Of a stretch of 22,701 nt of DNA, positions 8,257-13,553 are shown in pieces (position 1 is the stretch's first letter; every line of letters begins with the position of its first letter). Source of the DNA: a virus. The translations under genes were made by a program, and so were the position numbers. The notes beneath the pieces were generated by a model. The model saw only the letters and a list, made by a program, of their open reading frames with translations, did not search any database and was not told the DNA's origin. Location: IMG/VR virus record IMGVR_UViG_3300034374_006017, positions 1 to 22,701 of that record; one strand, given 5' to 3'.

Positions 8257-8618
8257 CCCGTGTCCTCTTCCGTAGCTTTCGGTAGGGTGTTGATGGCCAT
8301 AACAAGCACGTCAACGATAGCAGCAGGATTACTTTGTACATATCCTAAAGCGCTGTTTAAGTCGTGTTCTGGTGTATCCTTTGCATCATCGCAGTAAGCA
8401 AGGTGAGCCGCTAAATAGATAGCAGCAAACCCCTTCCAGTCCGATAGCTTAACCCGTGCGGCGGCTATTCGCTTGTCCTCTTCCGCCTCCCGGACCCTTT
8501 GGAAATATAAGAGCGCATCGCTTAGAGTTTTGTAGGTCTCGTCTACATACTCATGCCCCAGTATCTCGCCCAGGTGCAAGGATGCGCCGTTATTCCATAA
8601 GACTTTAGCTTGCGACAT
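8241..8618 (-). CDS. Tail assembly chaperone, N-terminal (gpG-like) frame
   Basis: A 125-residue protein between the tail tube and tape measure genes. The family protects and recruits tape measure protein during tail assembly. The protein is largely helical (YKTLSDALLYFQRVREAEEDKRIAAARV, WKGFAAIYLAAHLAYCDD, AIVDVLVMAINTL) and ends in an acidic tail (ATEEDTGEAVA). I chose the ATG at 8616-8618; an in-frame TTG three codons upstream is a weaker alternative. The start overlaps the tail tube stop by 14 bases. Sequence similarity in this family is low, so the call rests mainly on gene order and on the overlapping -1 frame behind it, which carries recognisable gpT-like motifs. Confidence 0.75.
   Translation of the reverse strand: MSQAKVLWNNGASLHLGEILGHEYVDETYKTLSDALLYFQRVREAEEDKRIAAARVKLSDWKGFAAIYLAAHLAYCDDAKDTPEHDLNSALGYVQSNPAAIVDVLVMAINTLPKATEEDTGEAVA
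8255..8259 (-). other. Candidate -1 ribosomal frameshift site in tail chaperone genes
   Basis: A run of five Gs read as ACG-GGG-GAG in the zero frame. A tRNA-Gly on GGG can re-pair perfectly with GGG after a -1 slip, and the -1 frame then reads GGA-GGC-AGT-AGC into the gpT-like protein. It is the only homopolymer run in the roughly 60-base window between the last -1-frame stop upstream and the zero-frame stop at 8241-8243. It is not a perfect X-XXY-YYZ heptamer, because the second codon pairs imperfectly after slipping. Confidence 0.5.
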
Positions 8619-9012
8619 CGCGGACAATTGCGCCGGTGATTTGAAGAGTAGCCGTGCAAGTGCTTACCTCGTTCTTAGGACCGTCCCAATCCAAAGTAGA
8701 AACAAGGCAAGAACCCGTAAGAACCTCCGAACCAGTAGACGCATGACCGTAAACGTAAGCGGTAGAAGTACCCCCTTCCCAAGCATCGAAGATGTCCCCG
8801 AAGTTGGCTGAGCTTACATCCGGATCAAAAAGGAAAGTAGCCGAGATGGTCCCGCCCTTTTCACCGGCCAAGTAGTCTTTAGACCCGTTAGACTCATAGT
8901 TAGTTGCATCGATCATGTCAGCAGACAATGATACGTTAGAGGTAGTAACCCCTTTAAGAAATGTTCCTGCGCCAAATTCAAGGCGTATAAAACGGCCGTC
9001 TATTTTCGCCAT
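8605..9012 (-). CDS. Major tail (tube) protein
   Basis: A 135-residue protein that would polymerise into the tail tube. It resembles the TP901-1/HK97 tube protein family: a short beta-rich protein with IRLEFGAGTFLKGVTTSN at the start, SLSADMIDATNYESNGSKDY in the first third, GGTISATFLFDP in the middle, and a final strand region ATLQITGAIVRD. It stands directly before the tail chaperones and tape measure. It begins a new transcription unit, since a strong terminator lies 40 bases upstream and a TAnnTTTG box precedes its ATG. Separate, strong expression would suit a protein needed in about a hundred or more copies per virion. Alternative names are tail tube or major tail protein; the role is well supported by context. 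Confidence 0.87.
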   Translation of the reverse strand: MAKIDGRFIRLEFGAGTFLKGVTTSNVSLSADMIDATNYESNGSKDYLAGEKGGTISATFLFDPDVSSANFGDIFDAWEGGTSTAYVYGHASTGSEVLTGSCLVSTLDWDGPKNEVSTCTATLQITGAIVRDVAS

Positions 9013-9034
9013 TATGTAGAGTTTTTAGATGGTA

Positions 9035-9042
9035 CAAAATTA
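9035..9042 (-). promoter_or_regulatory. Candidate promoter -7 box for the tail tube unit
   Basis: The minus strand reads TAATTTTG, an exact match to the Bacteroidota -7 consensus TAnnTTTG. It lies 22 bases upstream of the tail tube ATG and 9 bases beyond the T-run of the preceding terminator. No TTTG was found at the usual -33 spacing. The decamer TAATTTTGTA also occurs upstream of the prohead protease gene. Confidence 0.45.
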
Positions 9043-9051
9043 GGCAGAAAC

Positions 9052-9077
9052 AAAAAAGGGCCTCACCCCTGAGACCC
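9052..9077 (-). terminator. Rho-independent terminator before the tail tube gene
   Basis: On the minus strand GGGTCTCA, a GGGG loop and TGAGGCCC form an 8-bp stem with one G-U pair, followed directly by six Ts. This would end the connector-to-tail-terminator transcript about 50 bases after the last stop codon. On the plus strand there is no T-run after the hairpin, so it acts in one direction. Confidence 0.87.
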
Positions 9078-9125
9078 TTCTAAACCTAAACCGTAACGAT
9101 ATGAAAAAGCTACGCGGCGAATGTA

Positions 9126-9662
9126 TTAAATCTCTTCTACTCTTACAAGCCAGTCCAAAGTTACAGACCATTCGTACCGGCTATCTTGAACCTCAGGCAG
9201 TACATAGTTTACCGCTTCAAGTTGCTGAGTAACTATATTAAAGCCGGTTACGGTGATGCTGTCGAAGGTAGTAGGCTGCATAAGGTCCGCTACGGTGTCC
9301 CCGAAGTTATTTAGATCCTCGGCGCTTATGCTGGTCCGCTCGGCTACTATTGCACATTTAACGGATATAGCCACTTCATATATAAATTCATCCTGCGGCC
9401 CGGTCTCGTTTGTGTTAAGACCATATATAAAGATATAAGCCTTGTCCGCAAAGGTTGGGGTTTGGGAAGTGTAGGCAGGTATATAAGAACCCGTTAGGCT
9501 TGTATTGTCGCTGAAACAAGTACTTACAATTATGCTCCCGCCGTCATCTATGACCCGCTGGACGTAGTTAAGGTTATAGGCTCCCGCCAGTTCCGGGGCC
9601 AGTACCTTGTCCTTTAGTAGCGTATAAACCGCTTTAAGTATTTGCCCCTGCGCTAACTTCAT
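9126..9662 (-). CDS. Tail terminator / tail completion protein (DUF3168-like)
   Basis: A 178-residue protein in the position where lambda gpU or SPP1 gp17-type proteins are encoded, after the gp10-like gene and before the tail tube. These proteins cap the tail tube and join it to the head. It begins MKLAQGQILKAVYTLLKDKV, a helical start typical of the family, then has beta-rich segments (ADKAYIFIYGLNTNE, DEFIYEVAISVKCAIVAERT, FDSITVTGFNIVTQQLEAVNYV) and ends in a strand (YEWSVTLDWLVRVEEI). The start ATG lies 29 bases inside the end of the glycosyltransferase gene. Assignment is by position and general fold pattern, so the exact family name is less certain than the role. A terminator follows its stop. 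Confidence 0.72.
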   Translation of the reverse strand: MKLAQGQILKAVYTLLKDKVLAPELAGAYNLNYVQRVIDDGGSIIVSTCFSDNTSLTGSYIPAYTSQTPTFADKAYIFIYGLNTNETGPQDEFIYEVAISVKCAIVAERTSISAEDLNNFGDTVADLMQPTTFDSITVTGFNIVTQQLEAVNYVLPEVQDSRYEWSVTLDWLVRVEEI

Positions 9663-10383
9663 GTAACAAATTTACGGCGGCCCGCGCCCCCTTGTCCATC
9701 CGTCCTACTATTTCCCGGTAGTCCTCGGCTCGTTCGTTCTGGTACTTCTTGAACTTCCAGATATTCGTCTCGCTCTTAATGTCCACAATAAACGGCCGTT
9801 CCTCTTCAAAGGTTTCCATCCATACCCCGGCGGCCTTAAATTGCTTTTCGCTCAGTAGGTCCAGCTGGTTATTCATAGCCTTGGGCCATATAGGGCCGTT
9901 CTCTAACACTTTATCCATAGCGGCGGCACTCCATAGCCTACCCGCTCCAAAACAGCTGTTTACGCTTGTATGGGTCATTGCCGTACTTACCGCCCTCTGG
10001 GTACTCGGTTCTATAAAGTAAACGGACCGGCATCCTACATACTGTACCCCTCTGCTTAGCGCCTCTTCGTAATAAATGTCTGCCTCTTCTATAAACACAT
10101 CGTCTGAGCCTATTTGTAGGTAGTAGTCAAAGCGGCCTTGCATTATATTTAAAATAGCTTCCTGCTTATAGCTTAAAGGGTCATTCTCGGCGAATACAGA
10201 CGCATAAGGATAGCCGTAATGGTTTACCACTTGCGTAAGGTCATCCGGAAGGGACCAGCCTACGCATAGCTCTAACTCTATGCCCATATTTCGCCACCTT
10301 ATACGCATGGCCTTAAAGCTCTCTAAAGCAGCTCTAAGAACTAACGGACGGCCGTATAACGGCATCCATACCCCTACTTTCAT
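9634..10383 (-). CDS. GT-A fold glycosyltransferase inside the head-tail operon
   Basis: A 249-residue glycosyltransferase of the GT2-like, GT-A fold type. The N-terminus MKVGVWMPLYGRPLVLRAAL is the usual first strand and helix. FDYYLQIGSDDVFI carries the metal/nucleotide-sugar binding DxD-like motif (Ser-Asp-Asp at 93-95). NSCFGAGRLWS (143-152) and MNNQLDLLSEKQF (170-182) match the acceptor-side region where such enzymes verify the sugar-donor product complex. It has no membrane segment and should be cytoplasmic. It is coupled to the gp10-like gene by ATGA and overlaps the tail terminator gene by 29 bases, so it is co-translated with virion parts. Donor and acceptor are unknown; modification of a virion protein or a host surface precursor are both possible. 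Confidence 0.82.
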   Translation of the reverse strand: MKVGVWMPLYGRPLVLRAALESFKAMRIRWRNMGIELELCVGWSLPDDLTQVVNHYGYPYASVFAENDPLSYKQEAILNIMQGRFDYYLQIGSDDVFIEEADIYYEEALSRGVQYVGCRSVYFIEPSTQRAVSTAMTHTSVNSCFGAGRLWSAAAMDKVLENGPIWPKAMNNQLDLLSEKQFKAAGVWMETFEEERPFIVDIKSETNIWKFKKYQNERAEDYREIVGRMDKGARAAVNLLHEVSAGANT

Positions 10384-10877
10384 CTAACGGACCTTAGTAT
10401 GCGTTTAATCTCTTTCTTATAGCCTGGTATAACCTTCTTATAGGCCGGTCTTAGAAATGGCTGAGGCTTTGTACCTCTCTTTGCTATACTCTTCTGTACA
10501 GCATAGGCCGCGCCCTCGTCTCCTAACTTTCTCTTAGCCCATTGCTTTAAGGGTGCTATAGGCGCCCAATGTGGAACGCTCCCGAACTCTACAGCGGCCG
10601 CATACTTTAAGGCCGTTCCTACGATATAAGTAACCCGCGCAGCTTGGCCCCTGAGCCTTCTGCTAATCTTAACGGATCGCGCTTGCCGTTGTACTTGAAT
10701 AGATGAACCTAACCGGCCCAGGTTGTGGGGTGCTTTACGTGCTGCTAACTGCTGAACCTCCAAGGCAGCGTACGCGGTTTCCTGCTCTATCTTCTTAGCC
10801 ACTCGGCCGCCGTAGGCCGATAGGTCGCGCATGAGCTTGTCTATTTCGCGCTGGTCTACTTTGAACTCTATACGCAC
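10380..10877 (-). CDS. HK97 gp10-like head-tail joining protein
   Basis: A 165-residue protein matching the HK97-gp10 family found at the head-tail junction. Features: MRIEFKVDQREIDKLMRDL at the start, ETAYAALEVQQLAARKAPHNLGRLGSSI in the middle with the family's K/R-A-P-x-x-x-G-x-L-x-x-S-I pattern, TALKYAAAVEFGSVPHWAPI with the conserved Y-A-x-x-x-E-F-G, and a C-terminal AKRGTKPQPFLRPAY motif that is diagnostic. It is strongly basic. The start is GTG, overlapping the previous TAG by one base; the nearest ATG is 13 codons in and would remove the first strand. Coupled to the glycosyltransferase behind it by ATGA. Confidence 0.87.
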   Translation of the reverse strand: MRIEFKVDQREIDKLMRDLSAYGGRVAKKIEQETAYAALEVQQLAARKAPHNLGRLGSSIQVQRQARSVKISRRLRGQAARVTYIVGTALKYAAAVEFGSVPHWAPIAPLKQWAKRKLGDEGAAYAVQKSIAKRGTKPQPFLRPAYKKVIPGYKKEIKRILRSVR

Positions 10878-11227
10878 TACGCTTGCCGCTCTACTGCTTG
10901 GAAAGTTACAAAGGCCCTATCTGGCCCCTCCATGGCCGGACCGTCTACGCTCAGGCTTCTGCCTCTGTACTCTATTCTAAATACATCGCTGGGGAAGTCT
11001 GGGCCGTCTATATCTCCGGACCAATCCAAGCGGGAACGCATAGTAATTTCGTATCGGTTTACGTTCAGTACCCGCGCATCGTCCGCGTTCTTAGAACTGC
11101 CTAACCGCTTGACGTTCGCCCAGTCCGTAAAACTTACAGACTCTTTAGAACGAAAGCCGCCCATACTATCCGCCTGCGTTGTGTAGGCGTAGCACGTTAC
11201 TTGCTCATTTAATAGCCCTGGATTCAT
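10877..11227 (-). CDS. Head closure / head-tail adaptor protein (SPP1 gp16-like)
   Basis: A 116-residue protein with the usual layout of phage head-tail adaptors: MNPGLLNEQVTCYAYTTQADSMGGF at the start (the L-x-x-x-V-T pattern, then D-x-x-G), WANVKRLGSSKNADDARVLN in the middle, YEITMRSRLDW and FRIEYRGRSLSVDGPA, and FVTFQAVERQA at the end. Such proteins plug the portal-connector channel and bind the tail. It overlaps the connector stop by ATGA and its own TAG overlaps the next GTG. Position between connector and gp10-like protein agrees with the assignment. Confidence 0.83.
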   Translation of the reverse strand: MNPGLLNEQVTCYAYTTQADSMGGFRSKESVSFTDWANVKRLGSSKNADDARVLNVNRYEITMRSRLDWSGDIDGPDFPSDVFRIEYRGRSLSVDGPAMEGPDRAFVTFQAVERQA

Positions 11228-11796
11228 AGGAACAGCTTAGTACGTTCCTTAGCCAGCAAGCTGTTTAGATCCGCCTTAAGGTTACTTACTATCGTACCCG
11301 TTACGCTTATACCTCTGTTTTGGTACAGCTCGGCGCATATCTTTAGAATAGCCTCTTTTACGTTCTCAGTAACGTAGGACAGTTGGGCCACATAATTAAC
11401 CGTATAAGTAGAGTAAGCCGTAGGCGAAGGAATGCGAAGCCGCCCGCCGGTTAGTAGATAGTAATCCTCGTCTGCTGTTAGGGTAGTGTTTGCCCCTTCC
11501 AGGTCCTGACCTACTACGGAAGTAATAGAGCTTACCGGACCCATAGGAAGCACGTATCTAAGCTCGCCGGCGTCCATGTCTCGGTCATCGTCAAAGTCCC
11601 AAAGGATTGCCTGCATTCGGTTTTCATTCAAGCTCTGGCCTATGTAGGTCTCTACGTATCGCGTAGACGCCTCTAACTGCCTATCTATTAGGTCATCTTC
11701 GCCGGTGATGTTTACGGCGCGGGCATAGGTGCGAAAGTCTGCACGGCTGATAATGTTAGCCGTAGTAACCGCCGTTACTGTATGGTCTATTCTCAT
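11224..11796 (-). CDS. Head-tail connector protein (gp6-like)
   Basis: A 190-residue helical protein matching the gp6/gp15-type connector family, which forms a ring under the portal. Family pattern: ISRADFRTYARAVNITGEDDLIDRQLEASTRYVETYIGQSL at the N-terminus, then a beta-rich middle (LRYVLPMGPVSSITSVV, DEDYYLLTGGRLRIP, YTVNYVAQLSYVTENVKEAIL) and a final helix pair (KICAELYQNRG, LLAKERTKLFL). It is the first gene after a double terminator region, and a TAnnTTTG box ends only four bases before its ATG, so it seems to start a new transcript. It is coupled to the head closure gene by ATGA. Confidence 0.87.
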   Translation of the reverse strand: MRIDHTVTAVTTANIISRADFRTYARAVNITGEDDLIDRQLEASTRYVETYIGQSLNENRMQAILWDFDDDRDMDAGELRYVLPMGPVSSITSVVGQDLEGANTTLTADEDYYLLTGGRLRIPSPTAYSTYTVNYVAQLSYVTENVKEAILKICAELYQNRGISVTGTIVSNLKADLNSLLAKERTKLFL

Positions 11797-11800
11797 GCTT

Positions 11801-11808
11801 CAAAGTTA
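11801..11808 (-). promoter_or_regulatory. Candidate promoter -7 box before the connector gene
   Basis: The minus strand reads TAACTTTG, an exact TAnnTTTG, between the terminator hairpin at 11815-11840 and the connector ATG at 11796. With only four bases between box and ATG, transcription from it would start at or beside the start codon and give a leaderless message. No -33 element at normal spacing is visible. Confidence 0.42.
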
Positions 11809-11814
11809 CGGCAT

Positions 11815-11840
11815 AAGAAAGCCCCGCATTACACGGGGCT
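11815..11840 (-). terminator. Second terminator-like hairpin before the connector gene
   Basis: Minus-strand AGCCCCG, a 7-base loop and CGGGGCT make a perfect 7-bp stem followed by TTTCTT. The tail is weaker than that of the neighbouring terminator because of the C. It would end transcripts entering from the promoter-like box at 11889-11896. Confidence 0.68.
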
Positions 11841-11884
11841 ACCACCAAACCACTAAACAGACATGGAAAACATGAAAGTAAGCT
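11815..11884 (-). ncRNA. Candidate short noncoding transcript in the accessory island
   Basis: A promoter-like TATCTTTG box at 11889-11896 is followed by about 45 bases without a useful reading frame (the longest is a five-codon peptide) and then by the hairpin at 11820-11840. If both signals work, the product is an RNA of about 70 bases ending in a stable GC-rich stem. The U-rich body includes GTTTAGTGGTTTGGTGG. Nothing identifies it with a known RNA family. It could also be only the leader between two tandem terminators. Confidence 0.3.
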
Positions 11885-11888
11885 AACG

Positions 11889-11896
11889 CAAAGATA
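11889..11896 (-). promoter_or_regulatory. Candidate promoter -7 box between two terminators
   Basis: The minus strand reads TATCTTTG, an exact TAnnTTTG, starting seven bases past the T-run of the terminator at 11904-11925. It has no TTTG at the usual -33 spacing. Its downstream neighbour is another terminator hairpin, not a gene. Confidence 0.4.
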
Positions 11897-11903
11897 GGGC
11901 AAT

Positions 11904-11925
11904 AAAAAAGCCCCCGGAGGGGCTT
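11904..11925 (-). terminator. Rho-independent terminator after the 64-residue gene
   Basis: Minus-strand AAGCCCC and GGGGCTT pair around a short loop and are followed by a run of six Ts, beginning seven bases after the TAA of the small gene at 11932. This isolates that gene from the connector operon. Confidence 0.88.
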
Positions 11926-11931
11926 GGCTGT

Positions 11932-12126
11932 TTACTTCTTTATGTAGAGATATTTAAAGCATCTGCCGTTTACTTCTTTGGTCCAAGCGCTGTAGCCCTT
12001 TTCTGCCAGTTGTCTATTTATTATGGAATGCAGGTCTAAGTGCATTTCGGTTTGGCCAGCGTACTCTACCTCTTTAACGTAGTCAGCTCTTTTCTTAAGG
12101 CTTTCGAATTTAGTAGCGTTTGTCAT
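11932..12126 (-). CDS. Small stand-alone protein between capsid and connector genes
   Basis: A 64-residue basic protein (MTNATKFESLKKRADYVKEVEYAG to CFKYLYIKK) that I do not recognise. It has no membrane segment or signal peptide; the first 20 residues and a second stretch (LDLHSIINRQLAEKGYSAW) look helical, and the end looks like a strand pair. The leader CCTAAAAACACCGACATG is an A-rich Bacteroidota-style start with no AGGAGG. Unlike almost every other gene here it does not touch its neighbours: a terminator lies 100 bases upstream and another directly downstream, and its upstream gap holds phased 11-bp direct repeats. This makes it a moron-like, separately controlled gene. A small regulator or host-directed protein is a guess from layout only. 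Confidence 0.75.
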   Translation of the reverse strand: MTNATKFESLKKRADYVKEVEYAGQTEMHLDLHSIINRQLAEKGYSAWTKEVNGRCFKYLYIKK

Positions 12127-12189
12127 GTCGGTGTTTTTAGGTTTTTTGATGTATCAAAGGTGCAAAGCCTCTACATACCCTACAAGCAT

Positions 12190-12220
12190 TTTAACATTTG
12201 CGCCCAGACTTTAACATTTG
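12190..12220 (+). repeat. Phased 11-bp direct repeats upstream of the 64-residue gene
   Basis: TTTAACATTTG occurs at 12190-12200 and again, identical, at 12210-12220: a 20-base period, close to two DNA turns, with a 9-base GC-rich spacer. This is the layout of a pair of binding sites for one protein on one DNA face. They lie between the capsid terminator and the ATG of the small gene at 12126. No TAnnTTTG octamer is present in this gap, so the promoter, if any, is of another type. Confidence 0.6.
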
Positions 12221-12225
12221 AGCAT

Positions 12226-12250
12226 AAAAAAAGGGGACCGAAGCCCCCTT
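12226..12250 (-). terminator. Rho-independent terminator after the major capsid gene
   Basis: Minus-strand AAGGGG-GC, loop TTCG, G-T-CCCCTT forms an 8-bp stem (one G-U pair) closed by a stable UUCG tetraloop and followed by seven Ts. It starts about 20 bases after the capsid stop and would end the protease-capsid transcript. Confidence 0.9.
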
Positions 12251-12271
12251 AGTTAGATACGCACTACCCTA

Positions 12272-13531
12272 CTACGATGGGGTAATAAATGGAAGTACGT
12301 TAGCATAGGTAGCAGTAAATACCGCATCGTCATGCTTGCGAACGTGCGCCAGACGCTCCTCTACGCGGACAGTAACCAGGTTTTTCTGAGCATTGTCAGA
12401 GTCCTGAGGGAAGAACTGTACGGAAGGTGCAGAACGCTGGAACAGCTGAGAAGCTGCGGCCTTGTCAAACACGAAGAAAGAACCTTCAGCTACTGCGCTG
12501 CTGTGATACACGGGCATACCGAAAAGGGTATAAGTGTTCTGAGCGGCGTCAAAGTAGAAAGGCGCTACATACTGACCGTTGGAGCCTTTAGATCCTACCA
12601 TAGTGTAGAAGTCCGCAGGGTTTACCATGATGCAGTCGGGCATATAGTCCTGAGAAGCCAAGTAACCGGAAGCCGCTTGGATGCAATCCCACTTGTTAGG
12701 CTCGGCAAACTCAGTAGATACGCTGAGGTCGTTTTCATCGGCAGCATTTGCAGCAAGTCCGTAGAGGTTAGTACCCGTTCCGTCCCCGGTCAAAAGCTGG
12801 CTGTCTTCCTGGTTCATCAGCAAACGAGTAAGCTCGTAAGAAAGGTAGGAAGTCATGCCGCTGATGTCGTCAAGCATCTGAGTAGAGATACGAGCGAAAG
12901 CAGCAATTACCTGAGCGTTGAAAGTCTGCTCGGCCATGTCCTTGTCTACCTGGCTCTTTGCGTTGCCTTCGGTCTGGTTGCCGGCTGTGCCTTCGCCGCC
13001 GGTTACCTTAGCGTAGCGTACGCTGTCCCCGATCATTGTTCCCTGAGGAATGAAGTTACGGACACGGTTAGGGCGGTCTACGTCTGGAAGGATAGGCAAA
13101 CGAGTTTGCTCGGCTACGTCTCCAGTAGTGGAAGCGCTGAAGGTCATAGTACCTACAGCCTTAGTCAGCATACCGGGAATACGAATACCCTTATGAATTG
13201 AAGGATCATTCTTGTAAGCCTCGTACTCTGGGTTCTCTACGATGGACTTAGCCATAGCCTCGGAAGTAGTCAGCTCGGCCGCCTTAGTAGTAGCCATACC
13301 GTTTTTGGTAAGCTCCTTTAGACGAGCGTCCAGCTTGTCGCTGTGCTTCTGTACTTCTTCGCTGTTGCCTTGTACCTCTTTAACCAGGTCGGTCAGCTTG
13401 TCGATTTGGCTGCTGTAGTCAGCTTGGCCCTTTGTGATTGCATCAATGCGGCCGTTCAGCTCTTCTCTGGTCTTTTCTACAGAGCTGGAAACGTCGGAAG
13501 CAATCTTGTTCAGTTGTTCTTCTGCGTTCAT
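12272..13531 (-). CDS. Major capsid protein, HK97 fold
   Basis: A 419-residue HK97-type capsid precursor. Residues 1 to about 110 are a coiled-coil delta domain (EEQLNKIASDVSSSVEKTREEL to SDKLDARLKELTKNG) that acts as scaffold and would be removed by the protease encoded just upstream. The mature shell domain follows: VAEQTRLPILPDVDRPNRVRN, VRYAKVTGGEGTAGNQTEG, AFARISTQMLDDISGMTSYL, MNQEDSQLLTGDGTGTNLYGL, CIMVNPADFYTMV, LFGMPVYHSSAVAEGSFFVF and VRVEERLAHVRKHDDAVF. Codon choice differs from the neighbours (much CTG, AAG, GAC, AAC, CGT), as expected for the most abundant phage protein. The same bias leaves a long empty frame on the other strand. A terminator follows the stop. Identity is secure; the exact cleavage site is not visible. 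Confidence 0.95.
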   Translation of the reverse strand: MNAEEQLNKIASDVSSSVEKTREELNGRIDAITKGQADYSSQIDKLTDLVKEVQGNSEEVQKHSDKLDARLKELTKNGMATTKAAELTTSEAMAKSIVENPEYEAYKNDPSIHKGIRIPGMLTKAVGTMTFSASTTGDVAEQTRLPILPDVDRPNRVRNFIPQGTMIGDSVRYAKVTGGEGTAGNQTEGNAKSQVDKDMAEQTFNAQVIAAFARISTQMLDDISGMTSYLSYELTRLLMNQEDSQLLTGDGTGTNLYGLAANAADENDLSVSTEFAEPNKWDCIQAASGYLASQDYMPDCIMVNPADFYTMVGSKGSNGQYVAPFYFDAAQNTYTLFGMPVYHSSAVAEGSFFVFDKAAASQLFQRSAPSVQFFPQDSDNAQKNLVTVRVEERLAHVRKHDDAVFTATYANVLPFITPS

Positions 13532-13553
13532 TTTAGACAGATTTAAGAAACAT

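Noticed and set aside
9101-9235. Plus-strand frame starting MKKLRGECIKS with a Bacteroidota-like leader
   Set aside because: Only about 44 codons and antisense to the end of the tail terminator gene; the leader-like look is noted as a finding but the protein is not supported.
12190-12220. Start of a CRISPR array
   Set aside because: Only two 11-bp copies with a 9-base spacer; far too short for a CRISPR repeat-spacer unit and no cas genes.
12332-13201. Long open frame of 289 codons on the plus strand, opposite the major capsid gene
   Set aside because: It mirrors the capsid gene, whose strong codon bias leaves stops out of this frame. The product is Val/Arg/Ser-rich without motifs and it has no plausible plus-strand promoter.
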